The notes under the pieces were generated by a model. It saw only the letters and a program-made list of their open reading frames with translations, made no database searches and had not been told where the DNA came from. A DNA stretch of 64,000 nucleotides from Tremella fuciformis (Eukaryota > Basidiomycota > Tremellomycetes > Tremellales > Tremellaceae), in assembly GCA_032768795.1 (NCBI GenBank), contig CP136491.1, positions 3,288,501 through 3,352,500 of the forward strand. Direction: 5' to 3'. Shown here in pieces: positions 26,003 to 36,128 of the stretch. Made by a program: the position numbers and the translations under genes. Positions within the stretch are counted from its first letter, which is position 1. Every line of letters begins with the position of its first letter.

Positions 26003-26915
26003 ATGTCGTCGGCGTCTCTAGCTTATACGCCCGAAAGGGCCACCGAGTTGCGGGAGAATATCGCCTCCGTTGAGCAGGAGATCGCTTCCGCCATGGCTGG
26101 TCCCAGTCGCAAGGTCCGCCTTGACCGCTACGCAGCTGTCATCCAGGCTAATGTGCAGCCCCGGCTGGTCGCTGTCTCCAAACTTAAGCCGGCATCGGAC
26201 ATTCAGGCGCTATACGACGCGGGTCATCGACACTTTGGGGAAAACTACATACAGGAACTGGTCGACAAGGCTGCACAGGCGGGTCACTGGCCGTGGCGCG
26301 TCCGAGAGGGGACAGCTGACATGGCAGCTGCCGCGGGATATTCAGTGGCACTTCATCGGAGCTCTGCAAAGCAACAAAGCAAAGCTCTTAGCTTGTCCGT
26401 GCTTCCCCGACTGGCATGCGGTCTCATGAGACGCTGACAGATCAGCTATCCCAAACCTTTTCTGCCTCGAGACGCTCTCGACTGCCAAAGTAGCCGACAT
26501 CTTACAAAAGAGCATAGCTGGTCGGTCACCGCTCAACGTCTATCTGCAAGTCAACACCTCGGGCGAAGATGCAAAATCTGGCCTGCCGCCCTTGATTGGA
26601 CCCGATAGCGACGATGCGCTGCTCCAGCTCGCTCTGCACATCCGGAATGATTGTCCGCAACTGAAAGTCCTGGGTCTCATGACCATTGGGTCCTGGGAAG
26701 CGTCGCACGATCCATCCAAGCCTAATCCGGACTTTGAATGTCTCAAGCAGACCAAAGCCGAGCTGGGCCGGAGATTGCAGCAGCAGGGAGTAGACCTTGG
26801 GGATCTTGAACTGAGTATGGGTATGAGCGCCGACTTTGTGCAGGCGGCCAAAGAGGGCAGCAGCTCTGTACGCGTAGGGACTCGCATCTTTGGCGAGAGA
26901 CCCAAGAAGGCTTGA
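26003..26915 (+). CDS. pyridoxal-phosphate homeostasis protein (YggS/PROSC family)
   Basis: Single-domain PLP-binding protein of the YggS/PLPBP family, which buffers cellular PLP and has alanine-racemase N-terminal fold but no known enzymatic reaction. Three exons (26003-26278, 26328-26394, 26446-26915), 270 aa. The PLP lysine is in [14 protein letters not shown] (about residue 56); [31 protein letters not shown] and [26 protein letters not shown] are family blocks in the right order. Intron 1 needs a GC donor (CAG|GCGGGT), which restores the conserved join of AAQ to [11 protein letters not shown]. An in-frame ATG at 25946 would add 19 basic residues (see findings). It ends 43 bases from the end of SF3B1. 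Confidence 0.93.
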
Positions 26916-26958
26916 TAGGACTATTGCTAGGGTCTACATGCATACAGTATGAGAAGTC

Positions 26959-29900
26959 TCAGATCCACATCATCAATTGATGTCTCGTGTAGTCTTGACC
27001 AGCCGCCAGGTCCGATGCTGAGCCCAGGTTCGGGTAGAATGGTACCATGGCGTCCGCGCAGCCCAAAATGAGAGTGTCTGTGATCAGCTCAACCCCCCTA
27101 TATCCGATAGTCAGGTAAGGTAACTCACTGTACATCCGCCAGTAAACTTCCCGCACCCTTCGCGCCGGATGGAACATCCCCTGGAGCACGTACGACAGGA
27201 CGACTCCGGGACCAACACCCAGTCGCATCGCCTCGATGGCATCCATGACACCACCAATGACGTGAGGACTCGTCTCGAAGATGTTTGGCCAAACGAGGTT
27301 GAGCAAGTGTACGAGTGCGTCCTCATATCCAAGACCTGCTACGCCGATGGTGAGATGCTTGACAATGGCGCAAGCAGTCTGTCGGTGGACGTGATCTCGG
27401 TCAGTCAAGGCATCCTCGAGGAGACCGACGACAGAGTGGATATAGTCTTTGGACATCTCGCCGACATACTCGAAGACGAAAGCCAACGCCTTCAGACAAC
27501 CGTTCCGCACGTTTAATTCCGGTGTACGGTATTCGTTGAGGATGGCGGGTATACAAGTGAACGGTCCACAAGTTTCCGAAACGATGGCGATAGCGACCGT
27601 ACTGCAAACGCGGCTTTGACGCTCTTGCACCTTCAAGTTGGTGAGGAGGACGCTCAACACATCCTGCGGACCAATGGCTTTGGCGATATAGCCAAATGAA
27701 TTGACAGCTGCTCGACGAATGGATTTCTTGTGCGCCTTGAGCAGATCAAGCAACTCGAAGCATATCCGCATCCACTCCTTCGCGGGCACGAATTCTGCAC
27801 CACGATCGGCGATGCGGCCGATGAGGTTGATAGTAGCCTCTTGGACCTTCTCGTGACGGTTTCGAAGGATGGGGGTCATTCGAGGCACTGTCATTAGCAA
27901 CCACCTGCGACAACGAGGGGGCTTACGAAGATCCTTTACTGGCGGGTTCATCTGCGTCATACCCACCACATTGGCAATCGCCCCCTCGGCAGCGATAAGA
28001 CTGATATCAGCACTGAATCTTGTCAAGATGAATGCTCTCACCTGCCAAGCGCATCCGGGTATTCCTCGCCGAGTTGCTCGAAGATGACAACACCCAGCTT
28101 GCCAAGCAATTGATCTTCCCCATTGTTCTTGATGGTGGGCGCTAGCCGAGTCGTGAGGTCTGCCGCAAGCATTCGGACTTTCGCACTCTTGTTTGTGAGA
28201 CGCCACAAGATCATTGACACAATTTGCGGCAGATAGGGCTTGACACGGCCGCCTAGCGCACTGACAACCGTGCTGAAACCCTCAAGGATGATGTTGTCCT
28301 CCAATGTCTGCTCCTGGAAGGCAAAGATGATGCCGTCGATGAGCTGAACCTCAAGTCGTTCGTCTATGTCGGCTGCTCCAGTGTTGGCGACCACTTTCGT
28401 GATTGTCTCCATTACCATCTTTCTGAATGGTTCCGACTCGTCTTTGAGGTCATTGCAAATTCGGCTGACGATCTCGGCCACTCCAGCTTTCTGAGCCAAC
28501 TCGACAGTGGTTTCGACCAGCTGTTTGTAATTCCTCTTGTCCAAAGCCATACGCCTGACCCAGAATGCCTTGTAGAATTCAGGTAGTACCTCTGTCTTGA
28601 TGTAGACGGGCGTGACTCCCTCGGTACCAGCACACTGCTTGATAACCTGCAATACGATACGGCGCATCTCCTCGTCCGAAGTGCGGAACTCTCGAATAAG
28701 GATGGGCATACACTCGCGAACGTAGTAGCCAGCATACTCGGGGTCCATCAGCGGAATGATGTACCCAATCGCCTTGAGAAAGGCAGCAAGCGTCTTGCCT
28801 CGATGTTGTCTGATGCCGAGCCAAAGTGGCTTGAGGACATTGTCGAATGACTCGATACCATATGGTGCGGCAGACTCAGCCAGTCCAGCCAGAGCAAGGG
28901 CAGTCATGGTGCGAACCTTCTGCTGTTCGTCTTGCAGTCCGTCGGCGACAGCATCGACCAAGTTTCGGAGATGCGGCAAAACGGCGCAGCCCATCATTTG
29001 CGCAATCTGCTGAATGATACGAATACCCGTATGACGGGCCTGCCACGATTTCTTGGACCGACAAACGGCTCGAAGGAAGGGCAAGAGGGCCGGAATGCCG
29101 AGAGCCGATGCAACCACAGCGAACGCTCGGGCGGTGGTGTTGCGAACATATTCGTCGATGTGATCAATATCAGGTCGCATGGTCGAGATCATATGAGCCA
29201 GGCCGGCAGCTTTGGCGAGATTACTGATAATCTCTCGCCCTTCCACCCGAGCATAATAATCCTCGTCGATGAGTAGCGGCTCGATAACGACCAAGATTTT
29301 GTGCACGTATGGTCGGACCAGGTCATCAAGCTTGTACAGCACCCTGTCGATGACTTTGACAAGCAGATGTCGCTCTTGATCTTCCAAACTTCGCTCCATC
29401 AAAAGGGGAAGAATTTTGTCGAAAAGGGGTCCGGCGCCAAACTCTCGGGCCCTGTCGGTGATCTGTCGCAATGCTGATTTTCGAACGGGCGGCGTGCCGT
29501 TCTTGATCTTCAACAGCAAACGCATGATCTTGCGCTCCTTCAGTTCGTCAAGCGAATAAGCCGCGTCGTCCTCCTCGCCACCTCCCTCGCCCAGAATCTT
29601 GGCGAAATACTGTGTGTCCTCGGCTTTGAGGAACTGCAATGTACCGATGCCCTCGATTTCGGTCTGCTCTGTTGTACCCTGTATACCTCCTGCAGCAGCG
29701 CGAGCGCGAGCGGCATCAGCCTCGTCTTGCATCATGAAGCCGTCGGAAGGTTGCGCGGGAACCATCTTGCGGACGGTCGGCGCTGGTTTGTAATCGTCAG
29801 GAACAAGAACAATGGCGTAGCCATCAGCGGTGCCGGGCAGGAGCGAGTCGAGCTCTTCGTCGGTAATCGCCCTGTACCTTCGATCCTCCACCATGACGAC

Positions 29901-30500
29901 TCCTGAGGATGTCGACTCGGTCGCGTCACCTGCCGCCGAGGCCACGGTGGGTGCTTGATCCCATCTTGACTTCTTGGCAGCCCCATCCGGTGCATCGTCT
30001 GGTGTCTGATCCCATCGAGATCTGCGTTTCTTAGGCGCATCGTCGATGTCAGGCTTCTCTTCCTTGACAGTCTCCTCGACATCCCATCTCCGCTTCTTCC
30101 GGGGAGGAGTAGCATCGCCAGCCTCCTCTCGGGGAGGGGTGACGTCTCCATCCTGACCCAATGCACGAGGAGGCGTCTTGTCGTCCAGAGGCTTCTCGTC
30201 CTGGGCTTTTTCGTCCTTCTCCATCTGCTCTTTGTGCCGTCGCACTCGCTCCTCCTCCCTCTCCAGGTTGTGCCTCCTCATCCGATCTTCATAGCTTTCA
30301 TCTTCGCCTTCCAACGTTGCCTCAGTCCGCTTGAAACGCCGAAGCTGATAGTCACTCTGCCGAGCGGCGACTTGTCTGGCTCGCGATCTGTCCTCGGTTT
30401 CGTCTGGGACCTCTTCGGCTTCCGCCAATTCCGCATGCTCGTCCAGGATCTCCTGCGGTGCAGAGTAGCTCTGCAGCTTCTTGTAAGGCTCCTCTGACAT
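26959..30500 (-). CDS. HSH155: U2 snRNP splicing factor SF3B subunit 1
   Basis: HEAT-repeat scaffold of SF3b that holds the branch-site helix in U2 snRNP. Four exons (30500-28042, 28000-27927, 27887-27129, 27077-26959) give 1,136 aa. The N-terminal half is charged and contains TPP sites and three RWD motifs ([28 protein letters not shown]) that act as U2AF-ligand-type motifs in relatives. From about residue 340 the sequence is nearly colinear with human SF3B1, including [14 protein letters not shown], [20 protein letters not shown] and [19 protein letters not shown], the segment that carries the human K700 hotspot (here Gly-Lys-Thr). The start at 30500 lacks about 80 residues present at the N-terminus of related proteins, so an upstream exon may be missing. 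Confidence 0.93.
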
Positions 30501-30738
30501 CTTGCCAAACAGCAAGGAGCCGTGGGATCCAGGCCGAGGTCGAAGAATGCAGACACAAGAGCGATGCAGAGTCAGCAGTGATACTCCGGCGGCGAGAGTG
30601 AAGGGAATGGCAATAATAGGCGTGTGGAGAGCAGAAGTCAAATAGGCCTCCCAAACCCTTGTGGGTCCCCAGACTTACAGGTATGTCAGTGCGATTCGAT
30701 GTTTTGCTGATGTTTCCTGATGCTGCTGCTGCCATAGC

Positions 30739-32509
30739 ATGGTTCTAACCCCTCAGGCGAGGGCACAAGAGCGGCATGGGTCCCTGTCACCTCTGATACT
30801 GGCAGCAAATCCCGTCTCGACCACCGATTCTGATACTCACGCGACCCAAGTCCACCCCCCTCCGCTGCGAAAGACCTCGACTGGCAGTTTCTCCAAGCTC
30901 TCCGACTTTCGCCTTGACAGCCCACTAGACGAGGCGGAGCCATCCAAGAGCCGTGATGAGTCTCCTGGTCACCCGTCGAGCGGGGTGAGGGGTGTCCGTC
31001 ATGTGGGTGTGAGCGTAGACGCAGCGTTAGTCGGGCAACTCAGTGTGGGTCCAAGCTGATTGTAGGGAATGGCGTCACCCCGTCTTCAAGACGAAAGTAC
31101 TGTCTATACTGCGCTCACTGGTGAGTCTGAATAGTTTCCAGGGACATGTTCGTCGACTGAGAGCAGCGCGTGCCGAGATGGACGTCTTCCATTCTCACCC
31201 CCTCGTCTATCCACCTTCAGCGAGTCTCAGGCGCCCTCACCAATGCGGTCTTCTTCGTCTCCTTCAACCCAGCCCCGACTCCCACAGATCCAGAAGTCTC
31301 TCCTATGCTTACTCCGACCATGCCTCCTTCGGACCCACTTCATCCTACGCCCCTTCAACCCGAGGAATACCCCCCGACGCTCCTCCTGCGCATATATGGC
31401 CCAAGTTCCGGTGCGCTGATCTCGCGGACTGAGGAGCTGCGGATCCTCCATGTCCTCAGCACGGTCTACGGTCTAGGCCCTCAAGTCTTCGGGACCTTCC
31501 AGAATGGACGTGTGGAGCAATTTTTCCCGTCTCGAGCATTGACCGCGGATGAACTCCGCGACCCTGTCATCTCCAGAGGTATCGCTCGGCGCATGCGCGA
31601 GTTGCATTCCGTCGACTTAAAAATGCTGGGCTACGAAGGGGGTCGAGCGGAACCACCGACCGTCTGGCGTTGCCTCACAGAATGGGCAGCTTTAGCCGAA
31701 GAGGTGCTCAACACACTGGGAGCCATCGGTGGACGTTGGGAACTTTGGGTGGAGAAGTTCGGCCTGCACAGAGTCAGACGAGAGGTCGAGGCATATCAGG
31801 AGTGGATGCTGAATCAACGCAACGACGGGGTTGTTTTTTGTCGTACGTTCTCCATGCGGAGGCCGAACATCCGATCTTTGCTAATGTTGGGCAGACAACG
31901 ATACTCAGTATGGGAATCTGCTCAGGCTTGATCACAAAGCACAAGCGGTCCCGGAACATCATCGTGTAAGTCGCATGCAGAGTCTCTCAATTCCAGCTCA
32001 TGGAAGTATATTGTCATCGATTTCGAGTACGCGGCACCGAATCCCAGAGGGTACGACATTGCGAATCACTTCCACGAATGGCGAGCAAATTACCACCACC
32101 CGACGCTGTCGCACTCTTTGCAGCCCCATTACCCCTATCCTGACTCGACACAGCGAGACAACTTCTACCGAGCGTATCTGTCAGTAGAAATGGACGCTCA
32201 GAATGGAGAAGAAGTCATCGGACGACGACGTGATGTCAGTGACGAACGTATGGCTGCCTTGGAGCGAGAAGTAAGGATATGGTCGCCCGCCAGCAGCGCA
32301 TTTTGGTCTCTTTGGGGGATAGTTCAGGCGGAAGAACAGATTGGCGGGCTGATTTCGGGCGACACGCAGAATATAGACTTCGATTATTTGGTGCGTGACT
32401 TGTAACACGAAGCTTCCATTATGAGCTGACGTTGCACCAGTCGTATGCTATGGAGAGACTGGAGATGTTTCGTCGGGAGGCGCGCGATTTGGGCGTCGAG
32501 GGGATATAG
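30739..32509 (+). CDS. CKI1: choline/ethanolamine kinase
   Basis: First enzyme of the CDP-choline branch of phospholipid synthesis: phosphorylates choline (or ethanolamine) with ATP. Six exons (30739-31025, 31066-31120, 31167-31842, 31895-31965, 32007-32390, 32441-32509), 513 aa. The N-terminal 90 residues are low-complexity with several Ser/Thr-Pro sites. Conserved: VSGALTNAVFFV (ATP site), the Brenner motif HNDTQYGNLL at the exon 3/4 junction (about residue 340), and VIDFEYAAPNPRGYDIANHF. The C-terminal helix YAMERLEMFRREAR is also typical. The start is the only in-frame ATG in exon 1. It shares a short promoter with SF3B1 and is followed 130 bases later by recyclin on the same strand. Confidence 0.95.
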
Positions 32510-32639
32510 CCAGTAACCTTAGACTCGCTCGTCAACCTCACAATGCAACTGGTCTCACGTGATCGGACCGGACGGTCGCTGCGCTCGAAGCCAAAGATGC
32601 GCGCACAGACAATGCTCAACTTCGTCAATAGCGTTCGCC

Positions 32640-35600
32640 ATGAACAAGTGGGCACCCATCGCCCCGGCCAAAGCAGGCGGGCCATCATCCTCGTCCCGAT
32701 TCGCGGCTGTGCTCAAGCCCTCGAAGCCCGGAGCCGCCAGCGCACCCCGGGTACCACTGGTTGGGCGATGGCCCGAGTCCATCCTCCTGCACATCGTGTC
32801 CTACCTGCCCATTCCAGATCTCCCTCGCGTCGCACGCGTCAATAGAGCCTTTTCGCGGCTGGTCAGAGATGAGGCTGGCTGGAGAAGGCGGTGTCAGCTA
32901 GCTGGCATCTCCTCGGACCCACCGCTCAAACCCTCGGCCCCCAAGACGCCCGCGAAGCCTGCGGTCACGCTGGAAGACGAGTTCGGTGACTTCTCCTCGT
33001 CCAACGACGTATTCGAAGATGTCGACTTTGGCGACATGCAGTCGGGCTCCAGGACCAATGGAAATCTGCTCGACTTTGACGACCTCCCGTTGCCCTCTAA
33101 GTCAGCGGGCACCAAGGCTACCGGATTCTTCTCGCTGGCACCTGCTACATCTGCCACCCCCGGCCCGGCCTATACCGCTTACAAAGCCCATCACACGTCT
33201 CTCGTTCCGCTATGTCGACATCTCAGATCTTCCACGTCACCAAGCTCGACCCTCTCGCTTCTCTTTCCCGCACAGGCTATGACCGCCGGGCCGCCGCTTG
33301 CCGAGCAGTCCAAGGTCTTCCTCTCGCTCCTCCTCTTCCTCTCACCGGCTCTGCAGCCACTCCACGACTGGGGCTTTCTGCGGCAAGCGCTCCTAGCGGC
33401 AGCGGACCGATTCGAGTCGACATGTCTGGTCGCCTTCGAGGTGGCGGATGGAAGACATGATGAGGCGGGGATGAGACTGGCCGCGGAGAGCAGCTGGAAA
33501 GTGTGGGATGCTGGAGGAGGCAGTAGAGAGCAGTGGGAGTGTGGCAGGGTATGGGTCGAGAAGCGCGAAGTTTTCTATGAGACCTCAAAATGGGATTCCT
33601 TGGAGAATATAGTGTAAGTTGGGTTGTTCAGCTCGTCGATGTCTGACAGGCAGGAAGAGTCAAGGTCCGAATGGCGCTCTGGTGCGACAACTCGACTTCA
33701 CGCCCATGGACGCATTCATGTCGCACGTACTGGAGACCTTCAGAATAGAAGCGCAATCGGCAGTCCAGGTTTTCCCGCCTCTTGCGCGTGTGGTGCTGTC
33801 ATTCTGCGAGCGAGTGGCCAACGATGTTGTGAGTGACCGTTCCCATGGCGCTGGACTGGCACTGTTCTGACTACAGATTGGAGAATATCTGCAACCCCTG
33901 CTGTCGCAAGCACGGATTGTCTCACAGGACCTTTTTCTCCAAGCTACCGCCGCGTCCTTCGTGCAGGCTTGGAAGCTGGTCGACGTTACAATGGAAGTCC
34001 TCGGCGATGACCAGCGTGTCACGCCCAGAACCCGTGTTGAGGACGTAATGTGAGAACTCGTGTGCCGGCGCCTGCAAGCGCTTACACCAGATATCGAATG
34101 TTCGAAGTCAATATGGACGAGTACCTGGACGACGAGACGGAGTGGGTCAAACAGCGATTAGACGGCATTTGTGCCGCATGGGACCAAGAGGTACGTTAAC
34201 AGCCCCTGCCAGTGTACTGATAGCAGCAACGCGAAACGGACCGACCGACTCATGCCGCCGGACCCACCTTCTTGACCGCAAGCAACCCAGACATGGTCAA
34301 ACGGAATGTGCTCGCTGGTTTCCGTGATGTCCTCTTGCTGCCGGTCACGATCGTCCCGAGGACAGTGACTTTCGGTGTCAACGCCATTGTCACTGGCGGA
34401 TCTCAAGCGGTCAGCGGTTTATCGATGCTCAATCCGCAGAAGTGGGGCGCAGCGAATGGACGCGAGCAATTGATCGATTCGGAGAAAGTCGTGCTTGAAG
34501 AGCCTGAGAATGTTCTCGAGGTCGAGTCAATGACTCTCACCGAAAAAGGTGATTCGGTCAAAAGTACAACTCCGCAGCCAGACATGACCACGGAGGATCA
34601 AAGCAATCCAGCACCGAAGCAGGAAGCTGCATTCGACCGTCTGCAACTTCTCGTCTCCCTCGACACAGCCCTCGAGCTCATTCACGCGGATCGCGATTCG
34701 TTGAAACGCACAGAGACATTTGCAAAGTATCCGGGCAAATACGGACACAAAGTTCGTGAGACGATCGAGGAGATCTTCATTTGGCTGCTCAAGGCTGTCG
34801 GTGACCGTCATATAGCTCCAGGCTTCAGGATGTGAGTGACTCTGGAAGAAAGGCGCTGACGAAAGTGCCACAAATCAAATGAGCACATACAAACCGGCAG
34901 AACATGAAGAGACCACAAGTGTAGCGCCGCTTCTGCAATTCTTTGAACTGGTACATATAGGAGATACCATACAGTCGATGGTGCAGGTCTACTTCGACAA
35001 AGAGCTATCGGCGTACGTGGATAAGACCGACTTTTTCAATGCCGTCATGCGGGAGAAGAAACGGTTCGAGGCGATTTTGGACGATGCTGTGGCGGCAGGA
35101 CTCAACGCCGGCATTGAGGTCTTGATGAATCAGGTGGAACATATCATCACTGTCAAGACAGGTCCTCGAGAATACTATCCCGTGGAAGGCACGCCTCTTG
35201 ACCTGGGACCTACCGAGGGTTGCAGGCAGGCCATATCCTGCTTGGAGATGCACTGTAATCTCCTCAGAGGCAGTACCTCTAAGGAAGTACTCGAAGTGTT
35301 TTATCAGGAAGTCGGCATCCGACTGCAGGCGTGAGTCATATCATGAGCAAAGTTCCGTGATCGCTAAGCAGCGCAGGATTCTGCAGCGTCACCTGAAAAG
35401 ACAGATCATCTCGCTGGATGGCGGGTTCCAGATCATCGCCGATCTCAATGCGTACCATGCATTTGTCGCGTCACTCAAGCAGCAGCGCATCACTGAAGAT
35501 TTTGCAAACCTCAAAATGCTCGGTCACGTCTACATCGTGTCCGACGCTCGCGACCTCGCCCAGATCGTAAGAGACGTCACACGTTACGGTGGGACTTTTC

Positions 35601-35809
35601 GCCCCGAAGAGTGAGATTGCTTGGCTGCTTTCTGATCGTCTGAGACTGATAAATCAGTATTTATGAGTTCATCCAGAGACGAAGCGATTGGAAGAAGATT
35701 GAAAAGACCGTCGACAAGGTAAAATCATCCACATCTACCCCTCGGGTTCGTTGCTGAAGATCAGGCCATGTACGCTCTGTCGGTCAAGGAGGATTGTGTG
35801 ATCATGTGA
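32640..35809 (+). CDS. RCY1: recyclin-1, F-box protein of endocytic recycling
   Basis: Nine exons (32640-33613, 33654-33828, 33877-34049, 34091-34190, 34227-34831, 34866-35330, 35377-35610, 35658-35718, 35765-35809) give 943 aa. An F-box (PESILLHIVSYLPIPDLPRV) lies at about residues 53-72, after a short basic N-terminus; the remainder is the Sec10-like helical region shared with exocyst subunits, with the well-conserved EHEETTSVAPLLQFFELVHI. The protein ends in KEDCVIM, a CaaX prenylation box as in yeast Rcy1. The family links an SCF-type F-box to recycling of plasma-membrane cargo from early endosomes. Start 32640 was chosen over upstream in-frame codons because it is the first ATG giving a normal N-terminus. 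Intron 5 is only 34 nt. Confidence 0.92.
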
Positions 35810-36128
35810 TGGGGCAGTTGTTCATCTGAAGATATCATGATTGTAGCATTCAGCATTACCTGCCTGCTCTATGGGCTACTCCTTGGGCAGCTGTCAACCG
35901 AACGATGCATGCAAACACCCAACAAAGTTCAGCATTGATGATGCACGGATGCGGGGCTCCGGCCCCACCCATCTCAAAGAGGAGATGCCGGAATCGACGA
36001 CGCGTCTGAGCGTTTTGCCTTTGATTTCTACCACTTCGTGGGTGCAAAGAGCAGCCTGTACTGTGCTTGTAGACCGAGGATAGTATGCCCAACTGACGTC
36101 CGCCCCAACGCCATACGACACGCACACC
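35810..36128. other. intergenic, recyclin 3' end to MFS promoter
   Basis: Nothing specific is visible in these 319 bases. They must contain the recyclin polyadenylation region and the promoter of the MFS gene. Confidence 0.4.
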
